Shown here piece by piece: positions 38,774-47,355 of a stretch of 64,000 bases of DNA; the stretch's first letter is position 1; every line of letters begins with the position of its first letter. Under the pieces are notes generated by a model. The model saw only the letters and a list, made by a program, of their open reading frames with translations, was not told the origin of the DNA and searched no databases. The stretch covers positions 111,049 to 175,048 of the forward strand of contig CAMZZN010000001.1 of assembly GCA_947345935.1 (NCBI GenBank), written 5' to 3'. A program made the position numbers and the translations under genes. The DNA comes from an uncultured Ruminococcus sp. Lineage in GTDB: Bacteria > Bacillota > Clostridia > Oscillospirales > Ruminococcaceae.

Positions 38774-38932
38774 TTAGCATCCGCAGCCACAATCGTTGTT
38801 GTTGCCGCATCCGCAGTTGTTGTCGTTGCCACATCCGCAGCCACAGCCGCCGTTTGCGAAGAGGATCACGAAGAGAAGGATCACCAGGATAAGACACCAG
38901 TTATTTCCGCAGCCAAAGTTTGAATTACACAT
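38774..38932 (-). CDS. Small Cys/Gly-rich membrane protein
   Basis: A 52-residue protein starting MCNSNFGCGNNWC, then one membrane helix (LILVILLLFVILFA-like, about 14-26), then a tail of GGCGCGCG, GNDNNCGCG and GNNNDCGCGC. Thirteen cysteines in all. Ribosome site AAGGAG nine bases before ATG; a TTGTAA-17-CATACT promoter and a GAAGCG/CGCTTC hairpin lie upstream. Similar Cys-rich proteins with one membrane helix recur in Ruminococcus genomes and are sometimes labelled as chorion-like high-cysteine proteins. Function unknown; metal binding is a guess. Confidence 0.75.
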   Translation of the reverse strand: MCNSNFGCGNNWCLILVILLFVILFANGGCGCGCGNDNNCGCGNNNDCGCGC

Positions 38933-38952
38933 AAAGAACAACTCCTTAAAAG

Positions 38953-38974
38953 ATGTATTTGAAGCGTTTTTGTT
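38953..38974 (-). promoter_or_regulatory. Leader hairpin of the Cys/Gly-rich protein gene
   Basis: GAAGCG/CGCTTC stem with an A-rich loop sits in the presumed 5' untranslated region, between the candidate -10 and the ribosome site. Its role is unknown. Confidence 0.4.
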
Positions 38975-39106
38975 TTCGCTTCATAGTACATAGTATGCTA
39001 TGGCGAAAAAAGTGTTACAAAAATTTTCCGTATCATTCTTTTCGACTGTTATCGCACAGTTGATGTGGCATAATAATTATATACAAAGACTATAAGGAGA
39101 GAGCAT

Positions 39107-41473
39107 ATGATAAACACAGACAAATTCAACAGGAAGTCGGTAAAGATCATTGAAGAAGCAGTACGGCAAGCGTCAGATCTGGGGCATACCTATATAGGCA
39201 GCGAGCATATTCTGCTGGCTATGTCAAGGGACGGCTCGTCAAAGGCGTCGGATATATTGACAGAAAACGGAGCTGCATATGAAGATATCCGACGGGCTAT
39301 CATTGACCTTGTGGGGCAGGGGGCGCCTTCAATACTTAATCAGCGTTATTTTACCACCGCTTCAAGGAAGATACTGGAAACCGCCTGTTCTATTGCACTC
39401 AGGGATAAGAAAAAACAGGCGGCGCCAGAGCATATACTTGCAGCAATTATGAAAGAATCATCATGTAGCGCCTGTACGGTTATCAGGAAAATAGGCGGAG
39501 ATCAGACCGGAATTTGTCAGGGACTTAATATGATAGATTCACCGGAAGTCATAGGAGAGCTTTATGAATCTCTTAAACCCAAAGCGTCGCATCTGCCTAA
39601 TCTGTTCAGATATGGCAGGAATATAACCGATATGTCAGCCGTTAAAAAGAATGATCCGCTTATTGGACGAAGCCGGGAAATTGAACGTGTTATGCAGGTG
39701 CTGGCACGCCGTACTAAAAATAATCCATGTCTTATCGGCGAGGCAGGAGTCGGAAAAACTGCTATAGTAGAGGGGGTAGCAGAGCTGTTTGTCCGTAATC
39801 TTGTTCCAGATTCACTGAAAAACAGGTTTATTTTTTCTCTTGACTTGACCGCTCTGCTTTCGGGAGCAAAATACCGTGGTGATTTTGAGGAACGCATTAA
39901 GGCGTGCATTGAGGAGGCAGTAAATGCCGGCAATATTATTTTGTTTATTGATGAGATTCATACTATTGTCGGCGCCGGAGCCGCCGAGGGAGCGATAGAC
40001 GCCGCAAATATTATGAAGCCACGTCTGGCACGTGGTGAACTTCAGGTAATCGGGGCGACTACTTTTGACGAGTATAAAAAGACAATTGAGAAAGATTCTG
40101 CCCTGGAGCGTCGATTCCAGCCTGTTCATGTAAACGAGCCTGACAAAAAAAGCTGCATCCGGATCATTAACGGTCTTAAAAGCAATTATGAATCTTTTCA
40201 CCAGGTTGAGATAGGAACTGAGATAGCAGAAATGGCTGTTGATCTTTCAGTCAGATATGTTACTGACAGATGTCTCCCTGATAAGGCTATAGATTTGCTG
40301 GATGAAGCCTGTGCTTGCGCTAAGATCCGTTGCAATTCCGGTATCATTACAGAGGATTCTGATTTTATTACGTCAACAGATAAGGAAATTCGGCTGAGCG
40401 CTCTTAGAAAGGTTATTCGTGGCAGCGGAAAACCGCAGGTAACAGAGGAAGATCTTATTTCTGTAATAAACCTTCGTACCGGAATTCCTCTGAATAAAAT
40501 CAGCGTTGAAGAGGAAAAGCAGCTTTCATTGCTTGAAACTCAGTTGTCCCAGCGTGTTATCGGTCATCAATACGCTGTCAGTAAAGTCACAGACGCCGTG
40601 TGCCGTGCAAAATCCGGACTTCGTGACGAAAGACGCCCCATGGCTTCGTTTTTGTTTGCAGGTCCTACCGGTGTTGGCAAGACTGAACTTGCACGTGCTC
40701 TGTCAGAGTGCCTGTTCGGGTCGGAAACAAGTCTCATACGTATTGATATGTCCGAATATATGGAGAAGCATTCGGTATCCAAGCTTATTGGTGCGCCTCC
40801 CGGATATGCGGGATATGAGGACAGCAGCGGAAATCTTTGCGAACGTGTACGCAGAAATCCATATTCGCTGATACTTTTTGATGAGATTGAAAAGGCAGAT
40901 ATGGAGGTTCTGAACATACTCCTGCAGATACTTGATGACGGAATGCTGACGGATTCAACTATGCGGCGTGTAAGTTTTCGCAGCTGCATTATAATTATGA
41001 CTACAAATATAGGCGCCGGAAAGCAGTCTGGAAACTCAGCCCTTGGATTTGCCGGCGACAGCAGGAAAGCGGATGAAGATATCGTACAACGCTGCGTCCG
41101 GGAGCATTTTACACCTGAGTTTATCAACAGAATAGACGAGATAATTGTATTCAGCCCTCTTTCAAGTGATAATATAGGCGAGATAAGCCGTATTGCTCTT
41201 GAAGACCTCCGTGAAAGAGCTGAAAGCATAGGTATCAGCCTGACGTATACACCGGAGGTTGTAAAAACAGTGGCGTCGGCAGCCGGAACTGAAAAGTACG
41301 GGGCACGTCCGATAAAACGCAGAGTAACGGAACTTATTGAAACAAAACTTGCTCATCTTATCATAACATCTCAGCTTAACCGTGGAGATGAAGCAAAGAT
41401 ATGTCTTGTAAACGGTGAAATTTCCATTTTTGCAAATGCCGGCATGACTATATCATCCGGAAGCGAGGGATAA
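39107..41473 (+). CDS. ClpC-like AAA+ unfoldase
   Basis: A 788-residue ClpC/ClpA-type ATPase: N-terminal double Clp repeat (1-145, FNRKSVKIIEEAVRQASDLGHTYIGSEHILLAM), D1 with GEAGVGKT and IILFIDEIHTIVGAGAAEGAID, D2 with [14 protein letters not shown] and LILFDEIEKAD. The stretch between D1 and D2 is short, so the MecA-binding middle domain of Bacillus ClpC looks reduced. It stands alone, without ctsR, mcsA or mcsB, and is divergent from the small Cys/Gly-rich gene. Confidence 0.9.
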   Translation: MINTDKFNRKSVKIIEEAVRQASDLGHTYIGSEHILLAMSRDGSSKASDILTENGAAYEDIRRAIIDLVGQGAPSILNQRYFTTASRKILETACSIALRDKKKQAAPEHILAAIMKESSCSACTVIRKIGGDQTGICQGLNMIDSPEVIGELYESLKPKASHLPNLFRYGRNITDMSAVKKNDPLIGRSREIERVMQVLARRTKNNPCLIGEAGVGKTAIVEGVAELFVRNLVPDSLKNRFIFSLDLTALLSGAKYRGDFEERIKACIEEAVNAGNIILFIDEIHTIVGAGAAEGAIDAANIMKPRLARGELQVIGATTFDEYKKTIEKDSALERRFQPVHVNEPDKKSCIRIINGLKSNYESFHQVEIGTEIAEMAVDLSVRYVTDRCLPDKAIDLLDEACACAKIRCNSGIITEDSDFITSTDKEIRLSALRKVIRGSGKPQVTEEDLISVINLRTGIPLNKISVEEEKQLSLLETQLSQRVIGHQYAVSKVTDAVCRAKSGLRDERRPMASFLFAGPTGVGKTELARALSECLFGSETSLIRIDMSEYMEKHSVSKLIGAPPGYAGYEDSSGNLCERVRRNPYSLILFDEIEKADMEVLNILLQILDDGMLTDSTMRRVSFRSCIIIMTTNIGAGKQSGNSALGFAGDSRKADEDIVQRCVREHFTPEFINRIDEIIVFSPLSSDNIGEISRIALEDLRERAESIGISLTYTPEVVKTVASAAGTEKYGARPIKRRVTELIETKLAHLIITSQLNRGDEAKICLVNGEISIFANAGMTISSGSEG

Positions 41474-41477
41474 AAAT

Positions 41478-41504
41478 AAGGCGGTCTGAAATGACCGCCT
41501 TAAA
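41478..41504. terminator. Bidirectional terminator, clpC-like and sortase cluster
   Basis: AAGGCGGTC/GACCGCCTT 9-bp stem with a six-base loop; TATTTTTAT follows on the minus strand and AAATTATTTTT on the plus strand. Confidence 0.8.
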
Positions 41505-42419
41505 TTATTTTTCAGGATTTTCCTTAGTATTGCTTTCAGCCACTTTTGGTGGAGCAGATTTATAACATCCAATCACCGCATAGAGTACTATCATGGTAAT
41601 TCCGGCAGCGCAGACAGCAATGCTTGCAGCCATGAATGCCTCTGTGAGTTTGAACATTGCGCTTGTGTAAGCAGCGAATATCTGGGGCTGTTTGATAGAA
41701 AAAGCGTTAAAGTAATCAGTGGAAAGAAGATAGATGCTTGGCACCATGCCGATAGCTCCGGCAATAGCTGCTGAAATTCCAGACCAGTAGAGGACTGTTT
41801 TCTTTTCTTTACGGTTTATAAAGATCAGGAATAAGATCATAAGCGCTGTTCCACCGGCAGAAGCAAAGGTAAGCAGCGGACGCATTCTGTATATTCTGGA
41901 TGCCGAAGTAAGAACGCCATGTTTTTCAAGTGCAGCAAACTTGTAGATGTCGCAGCTCTCGCCGATAATCTGATATGCATTTTTCTTTGTATTTTCCAGC
42001 TTATCATAGAAATCATCGTTTTTTTCGTAACCGGTTTCGTCAGCCATATTATTGAAAAAATCATCAAGAGCTTTTTCCATTTCTGTATTCGTCGGAATTT
42101 CTATGTTCATTTTTTTGCCGGATTTAAGGACATCGTAGCCGCTGTTTATATATTCGTTTATTACAGATTGTATATATTCTTTATTCAGATTTTTTAAATA
42201 GATATCTGACGGGATTCCCGAAGCTCCTGAACTCTCTCTGAATTTACTGTTAAGATGAGCAGATGCCTTGTCGGAGATATTTTTCTTTTCCGAGAGTGTA
42301 ACAGTTCTTTCGGCGTTGAAATTGATATCTGCGATTATAACGCTGACACTGCATATCATCAGAATGACCAGAAGTATGGAAATCAAAAGAGAAGGAATAT
42401 ATGCACTCAATTTTTTCAT
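41505..42419 (-). CDS. Unknown four-to-five-helix membrane protein of the sortase cluster
   Basis: A 304-residue protein not recognised. One N-terminal helix (about 6-28, IPSLLISILLVILMICSVSVIIA) is followed by a roughly 135-residue extracytoplasmic stretch rich in Lys, Asn and Glu, then a cluster of about four helices (175-285) and a short charged tail. Start ATG 42419, one base after the sortase stop, with GAGGAG ahead, so it is co-expressed with the sortase. The arrangement suggests a role in assembling or sensing at the cell surface, but no function is evident. Confidence 0.75.
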   Translation of the reverse strand: MKKLSAYIPSLLISILLVILMICSVSVIIADINFNAERTVTLSEKKNISDKASAHLNSKFRESSGASGIPSDIYLKNLNKEYIQSVINEYINSGYDVLKSGKKMNIEIPTNTEMEKALDDFFNNMADETGYEKNDDFYDKLENTKKNAYQIIGESCDIYKFAALEKHGVLTSASRIYRMRPLLTFASAGGTALMILFLIFINRKEKKTVLYWSGISAAIAGAIGMVPSIYLLSTDYFNAFSIKQPQIFAAYTSAMFKLTEAFMAASIAVCAAGITMIVLYAVIGCYKSAPPKVAESNTKENPEK

Positions 42420-42420
42420 A

Positions 42421-43104
42421 TCATTCAGTCTCCTCTGCACCATAGTATTTTGTTTCGGTAAGATCGCAGATAACGCCTATTCTCTGGTCGGATGCGCCGA
42501 AAATATCCTTTGTACAGGTATACAGCGTCAGACGTGTATCGTCAGTGGGACGGACATATTTCTTTTCACTGTCCTTGAACGATATGGTCTCACTGACTGT
42601 ATAGACGAACTTGCCGTAATTAGTTCTGACGGTGATAACGTCCCCGATTTTGAGTTTATCAAGCTCGGCAAAGAATGTGTTTACGTGAGCGCTGATGACC
42701 GAATTTCCGGGATCGCCGAATACTGCCGAGCTTGACGCCTGACAGGCTCCGATTTCAAAGAGATCGATATTGCTGCCCCAGTAAACGGGAACAGTGGTTT
42801 CAAAAGCTTCACAGCTGAGGTCGGCGTAATGTTCTGCAAATACCGGACGCATGATTTCTCCTTTGTCAGAGGAGTAATTATTATCGTCATCATTAATTTT
42901 ATTATCCTTTATTTTCAAACCGGATTCTGCATTTTCCGGGTTGATCTTCAACTCATCCATAAATACCAGACCTTTGTATCTTTGCAGCTTGTCCGACGTG
43001 GGAATGAGAGCTATCATTATAATACCCATGCACATAGCGAATAGGATAAAAGGCGTGGTAATATGGATAAACAGAGTTCCATGGTTAGTTTTATTTTTTT
43101 TCAT
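42421..43104 (-). CDS. Sortase family transpeptidase
   Basis: A 227-residue membrane-anchored sortase: one N-terminal helix (about 13-35), linker, then the catalytic barrel. Catalytic residues visible are His140 (VISAHVNTFFAELDKLKIGD, with Ala in place of the usual Gly of SGH), Cys197 (TLYTC) and Arg208 (DQRIGVI). It resembles class D-like housekeeping or accessory sortases. I chose ATG 43104, since AAGGA lies at the right distance; GTG 43113 is too close. It overlaps the upstream gene by 14 bases and sits in the middle of a three-gene unit. Confidence 0.85.
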   Translation of the reverse strand: MKKNKTNHGTLFIHITTPFILFAMCMGIIMIALIPTSDKLQRYKGLVFMDELKINPENAESGLKIKDNKINDDDNNYSSDKGEIMRPVFAEHYADLSCEAFETTVPVYWGSNIDLFEIGACQASSSAVFGDPGNSVISAHVNTFFAELDKLKIGDVITVRTNYGKFVYTVSETISFKDSEKKYVRPTDDTRLTLYTCTKDIFGASDQRIGVICDLTETKYYGAEETE

Positions 43105-43921
43105 TTGATGCACGTTCCTTTGGCGAGTATCTTCGGGTTACAAGGAATGTTCCGGCAAGAGCTATAATGAAAAGCCCACCTGCTACCACGTAGACCCAGC
43201 GGCGGTCGTAGCCGGTATTTTCCACGACATCGCTGCCGATGCTTGACTGACCGATCAGCACGCCGTTTTCATCACGAAGAGTCAATTTTACAGTGTTGTC
43301 GTTTATGTCCTGTACGGTAAGATTGATTCCGAATTCCTCCATAACCCCAGCCATTCCGTCGATCGTTTCAAGTTTTTTGTCCATAGGGAGCTGTTTGAGC
43401 AGACTTCTCCGCTCCTCAGGCGAAAGATTGTCAATAATAAACTGTTGCTGAGCTGGCGGAAAAGCAGCGATGTACGCCTGTTTTTCTTCGTATGAAAGAG
43501 AGATGAATTCTTTTTTGCTGATACGTGTAAAAGTTGTTCCGTCCGCCATAGTGAGCGTTATGGGCGGATCTGTATTTGCAGGCGCAGAAGTACCGGGAAC
43601 TTCCGGATCAGGGGCCGGGACAGCTGTGGTCGTGGTAACAGTGGTCTGAGTCACCTGCGGTCCGGTTGTAAGGTATTGCCCATGTTTGTGTATCTCGTCA
43701 ATAGCTTTCTGGAGATTTTCTTCGTTCCAGTCACTTTCGTCAGTATATTCTGCACGAGCAAGGTTGTAGTAATCCCGAACCATTTCTTCCGGATACCCGT
43801 AAGCAAGCGCTTCATTCCATACATCTTCAACAGTAATGGCGTTTACCGTCAGAGCACCGGCAAATAGAATCGCCGCAGTACCTATCATGACGGTAAGTCC
43901 TGTAATAATTTTTTTTATCAT
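43091..43921 (-). CDS. Secreted, membrane-anchored protein, candidate sortase substrate
   Basis: A 276-residue protein: signal peptide (about 1-28), a helical domain (29-80), a Thr/Pro-rich linker (TQTTVTTTTAVPAPDPEVPGT, split around residue 100), a second domain (120-230), then VENTG (233-237), a hydrophobic helix (242-262) and a basic tail RRYSPKER. VENTG followed by helix and arginines mimics an LPXTG sorting signal (the NTG end matches), and the sortase is encoded next door. It may equally be a permanent membrane anchor. First gene of the unit, with its own promoter. Confidence 0.72.
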   Translation of the reverse strand: MIKKIITGLTVMIGTAAILFAGALTVNAITVEDVWNEALAYGYPEEMVRDYYNLARAEYTDESDWNEENLQKAIDEIHKHGQYLTTGPQVTQTTVTTTTAVPAPDPEVPGTSAPANTDPPITLTMADGTTFTRISKKEFISLSYEEKQAYIAAFPPAQQQFIIDNLSPEERRSLLKQLPMDKKLETIDGMAGVMEEFGINLTVQDINDNTVKLTLRDENGVLIGQSSIGSDVVENTGYDRRWVYVVAGGLFIIALAGTFLVTRRYSPKERASNEKK

Positions 43922-43950
43922 ATTATCCCTCCATGCTTTATCATAAATTT

Positions 43951-43979
43951 ATTATACCCGTTTTTTTCAGTAATGTCAA
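43951..43979 (-). promoter_or_regulatory. SigmaA promoter of the sortase cluster
   Basis: Minus-strand TTGACA, 17-base spacer, TATAAT, about 30 bases before the start. Confidence 0.82.
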
Positions 43980-44022
43980 GAAAAATCGAAATCTGTCCAT
44001 GGAAATCAGAAACGTAATATAA

Positions 44023-44051
44023 TTGACTTTATAGGCGTTACATGATATAAT
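44023..44051 (+). promoter_or_regulatory. SigmaA promoter of the PflA-like gene
   Basis: TTGACT, 17-base spacer, TATAAT, 38 bases before the start, divergent from the sortase promoter. Confidence 0.8.
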
Positions 44052-44088
44052 ATCATTCAGGCAATCTGAAAATAAGCGGAGGGAAAGA

Positions 44089-44991
44089 ATGGAAAAACTT
44101 TTGAAAGAATGCCGTTTATGTCCGAGACAATGCGGCATAAATCGCTATGAAAGCATTGGATACTGCGGCGCCGGAGCAGAAATTCTTGGGGCAAAGGCGT
44201 GTCTGCATCAATGGGAAGAACCCTGTATATCGTATAGGAACGGCGCCGGAACAGTGTTTTTTTCAGGATGCAGCCTCCATTGCTGTTTTTGTCAGAATGC
44301 TCCTATAAGCAATGAGATCAAAGGAAAAGCGATCACCGTCCGGCAGCTAAGCGAGATATTTCTTCGACTTCGGGAACAGGGAGCAGACAGCATAGAGCTA
44401 GTTACGCCGACACATTTTGTGACGCAGATAATTTCTGCTCTCGATATGGTAAAGCATCGTCTTGGGATCCCTGTTATCTGGAACAGCGGCGGCTACGAGC
44501 TTCCGGAAACAATAAGGATTCTGGACGGATATATTGACGTTTATATGCCGGATATAAAGTATTTTTCCTCCGATATTTCAGCAAAGTACAGCAATGCTCC
44601 CGACTATTTTGAATATTCCTCGTCAGCTGTACTGTGTATGATAAATCAGGCAGGAAAGCTTGTTTATAACGATCAGGGAGGGCTTATCAGGGGAACGGTC
44701 ATACGTCACCTTGTTCTGCCGTCTCACCGTCATGATTCAATGAAGATACTGGATTGGATCGCTGAAAACACCACTCCGGAAACTGCGCTGCTAAGCCTTA
44801 TGAGCCAGTATACTCCGTTTGACGATATTCCAGATAACTGTCCTGAGCTGCGCCGCCGTATAACAAAAATGGAGTATAATTCCGTTGTCCGTCATGCACA
44901 GGATCTTGGTCTTGAAGGATTTATCCAGGAAAAAGCTTCGGCATCTGCCGATTATGTTCCTGATTTCGATTTTTCCGGACTGCCGGAATAA
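44089..44991 (+). CDS. PflA-like radical SAM protein
   Basis: A 300-residue radical SAM protein of the putative pyruvate formate-lyase-activating group (COG1313). An N-terminal cluster, CRLCPRQC...YCG, is followed by the SAM-cleaving motif SGCSLHCCFCQN (CxxxCxxC), VIWNSGGYE and DVYMPDIKY, then RHLVLPSHRHDS. No partner glycyl radical enzyme is adjacent, so its target is unknown. Start ATG with GGAGGG ahead. Confidence 0.88.
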   Translation: MEKLLKECRLCPRQCGINRYESIGYCGAGAEILGAKACLHQWEEPCISYRNGAGTVFFSGCSLHCCFCQNAPISNEIKGKAITVRQLSEIFLRLREQGADSIELVTPTHFVTQIISALDMVKHRLGIPVIWNSGGYELPETIRILDGYIDVYMPDIKYFSSDISAKYSNAPDYFEYSSSAVLCMINQAGKLVYNDQGGLIRGTVIRHLVLPSHRHDSMKILDWIAENTTPETALLSLMSQYTPFDDIPDNCPELRRRITKMEYNSVVRHAQDLGLEGFIQEKASASADYVPDFDFSGLPE

Positions 44992-45086
44992 TTATACTAT
45001 GTTTGTTATAGATAACAAATTTGTGTCACATCCTTCTTAAAAAAGCTGTTATATTAAGTGAGACGTCTCAAGGAAGAGGTGATAAC

Positions 45087-45623
45087 ATGACCGGTAAGGA
45101 AACAGAAAAGCTAAAGCAGCTCTACGAAATCTACGAGCAGCTGATGTTCAGAATAGCTTATGCGGTTCTGCACAATAATGAGCTTGCAGAAGACGCAGTC
45201 TCGGATTCTTTTATACGTATTATCGAACGGCTGAACAGAATAGGTGTTGTTAAAAGCGATAAGACCAAAAACTATATCGTGAGAGTGATAAAAAGCACGT
45301 CTATTAATATTTACCGGAAAAACAGGTCGTTTTTCGTCAGGGAAATCCCTATAGACGATGAAACTATGCAGATTCCGGATAGTTCCCCAGGGGTGGAAAG
45401 AATCGTTATAAACGCTGAAAGCAGCCGGGAACTCGATAATATGCTGGAAAGGATCAGCGTGACTGACCGCAACATTGTTTTATTAAGATGCCGTGAAGAA
45501 TTATCGTTGAAAGAGGTTGCAAAAAATCTGTCTCTTACTGAGACTGCCGCCAGAAAGCGTTTTGAAAGAATACGAAAACGTCTTATCGGCATGAAAGGGG
45601 AACCGTCTGATGGAAAGATCTAA
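45087..45623 (+). CDS. ECF-type RNA polymerase sigma factor
   Basis: A 178-residue sigma-70 family protein with only regions 2 and 4: region 2 EQLMFRIAYAVLHNNELAEDAVSDSFIRIIERL (about 15-50), region 4 LKEVAKNLSLTETAARKRFERIRKRLIG (C terminus). Start ATG 45087 with AAGAGGTG ahead; the in-frame ATG at 45021 is outside ribosome-site context. It overlaps the following frameshifted gene, whose N terminus is the likely anti-sigma factor. Confidence 0.9.
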   Translation: MTGKETEKLKQLYEIYEQLMFRIAYAVLHNNELAEDAVSDSFIRIIERLNRIGVVKSDKTKNYIVRVIKSTSINIYRKNRSFFVREIPIDDETMQIPDSSPGVERIVINAESSRELDNMLERISVTDRNIVLLRCREELSLKEVAKNLSLTETAARKRFERIRKRLIGMKGEPSDGKI

Positions 45624-46947
45624 ATTACCAGGTAAAAAAGAATTTGATAAGATAGTGGAAGAGGCTTTTTACGCAGATGAACGTCACAGCTTCTCTCCGC
45701 AGTACAAGCAGAAGAAGGATAATATACAGAGAGGTATCATTATGAAAAAACAAATAACAAGCTGGAGCGTGTTTTTGTGGGCGCTGTAGCTGCTGCCGTA
45801 CTGGCTGTAGTTGCCGTTCCTACAGGAGTGGTTATTAAAAATAAGCTTGTTCCGAAAGAAACAGTTCCCGGAACAGACGAAAATGCAGTTGTCGTTGAAG
45901 CTACAAAAAATCCTGAAGAAGTTACTGAACCTGCAGCTAACGTTCCGGAGTTCAGTGAAAACCCCATGACGTATGAATTCGGATGGCTTCCAGATAACGT
46001 GACATCTGACGGTTGGAAGCTCCATAGCTCCGATCATACGTCGTGCATCACGCCTGATATTTACAGGTATACGCCGGATCAGGAGCTTCTTCCGAGGACA
46101 GGTTTCCCGACTGCTTCCAAAGATGAATACGCTATTGAAGGCGGAAACGTGAAGATTTTTTATTCATGTGATTTCAGAACGATTGAACAGGGAAACTTCG
46201 GGCGCAATGTCTGGATCACATTTGAGGGCAGTCAGTATGCTGTTTTCCTCTACGTTACAGACGGTTTTGACGATGAGGCGCTGAAAAAGATCATTGAGAA
46301 CATTTCGCTTGTTCCGGCGTCTGAGGATAATTCAAAGGTATACGAAGAACCTGTTCAGGATGAGCAGCCGGCAGGTGATACAGGATTTGTACCTGAAATA
46401 CCGGAGGGAATACCGGCTGAAAATCTGAATCTTATTAAGTTAGGAGAAACATATACCGATACTTTTGATTTCTGGCAGGATCATACGACTGTAATGGACA
46501 TTACGACAACCGATGCATATATTACCAGAAGCCTGGACGGTATTGTTACAGACGCAATCGGTCTGGATGCAGATTACAGTCAATTTACTGACGAAAACGG
46601 AAATGTGATTGACTGCTATACAGAGTGGTACAAAAATGTCAAACAGAATGACGGAAATTATACAAAAGAAGTAGTTGACAGCGAGATAGTCGGTTCAAAG
46701 ATACTTGTTGTGGATATGACGCTTACAAACAATTCAGATATGCGTGACGAATATAATATCCATCCGACTATGATGATCGATACTGAGGGAGGACTTCTTC
46801 AAATAGAAGAAGCGGAAAGAGCTGCAAAACACAGAGAGTATTCAGTTTACTGCAATTTGCGTGAAATGAGCGGCGCACGCAACTGACGACGAATCATATA
46901 TGGCTAAAAATGCGTTTCTTGATCTCAGCGAAGTTGCTGAAAGATAA
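45610..46947 (+). pseudogene. Frameshifted anti-sigma-factor-like membrane protein
   Basis: The likely anti-sigma partner. Frame 1 gives 59 residues beginning MERSKLPGKKEFDKI and ends at TAG 45787. If the A6 tract at 45745-45750 had seven As, it would continue as MKKTNNKLERVFVGAVAAAVLAVVAVPTG, a membrane helix. That second frame runs to TGA 46884-46886 with DUF4367-like and DUF4352-like extracellular parts. Another indel near 46870-46881 would restore the ending DDESYMAKNAFLDLSEVAER up to TAA 46947. Two compensating frameshifts: decayed gene, sequencing errors, or slippage. Confidence 0.72.
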
Positions 46948-46995
46948 GGTAACACCGAACAAAGCACGCCTGATGGCTTTGTAAGTCAAATTTAT

Positions 46996-47029
46996 GCCCT
47001 GTGATATGTTACGATATCACGGGGCTTTT
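46996..47029 (+). terminator. Terminator after the sigma/anti-sigma unit
   Basis: GCCCTGTGATAT/ATATCACGGGGC 12-bp stem with one G-U pair and loop GTTACG, then TTTT. Confidence 0.85.
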
Positions 47030-47060
47030 CATGTCATCAGAATTTACTTTTTTACGTATA

Positions 47061-47231
47061 TCAGGGAGTTTTTTTGTATCCCTGACTTCTTGTTAAAGGA
47101 AATATTTTTCTGTTTGGCACTTACTCTAATTCTTAAAAATCCCCCTTGTGGTTGATTTTTAAGAATTAATAATGGGTTTCCAAAGGGAATGTACTTCCCT
47201 TTGGCAGGGGGAGGGGGGACGGAGTCCCCCC
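47061..47231. repeat. Noncoding block of four consecutive hairpins
   Basis: The only gene-free stretch longer than 300 bases (46948-47355). It holds four perfect inverted repeats in series: TCAGGGA/TCCCTGA (47061-47085), AATTCTTAAAAATC/GATTTTTAAGAATT (47128-47167), CCAAAGGGAA/TTCCCTTTGG (47180-47204), GGGGGGAC/GTCCCCCC (47213-47231). The last abuts repeat copy B and a promoter. It could be a small nonautonomous element or a structured RNA cassette. No ORF. Confidence 0.65.
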
Positions 47232-47271
47232 TTATAGATGTGAATAAAAGTAAATGCTGCTGCCATGAAGA
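47226..47271 (+). repeat. Dispersed repeat, copy B (upstream of the response regulator)
   Basis: Matches copy A at 13293-13342 through the shared CCCCCC, GTGAATA and AAATGCTGCTGC segments, with a small number of substitutions and short gaps. A TTGACA box lies 61 bases after the C-run, as in copy A. Confidence 0.7.
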
Positions 47272-47286
47272 GATGTTTGTTATACA

Positions 47287-47315
47287 TTGACATTTCAGAA
47301 AATAAGGACTATAAT
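47287..47315 (+). promoter_or_regulatory. SigmaA promoter of the two-component genes
   Basis: TTGACA, 17-base spacer, TATAAT, 40 bases before the response regulator start. Confidence 0.82.
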
Positions 47316-47355
47316 ATTTATTGAAAACAAGCATTCAATGAAAGGAACTATCAAT

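Noticed and set aside
45745-45750. Programmed -1 ribosomal frameshift at AAAAAAC
   Set aside because: The zero-frame codons are AAA AAA CAA after ATG, so the A-AAA-AAC heptamer is out of register, and a second shift would also be needed. Indel or slippage is simpler.
45777-46886. Independent 369-residue protein starting ATG 45777
   Set aside because: It would start inside a membrane helix without a ribosome site. It is better explained as the second part of a frameshifted anti-sigma-like gene.
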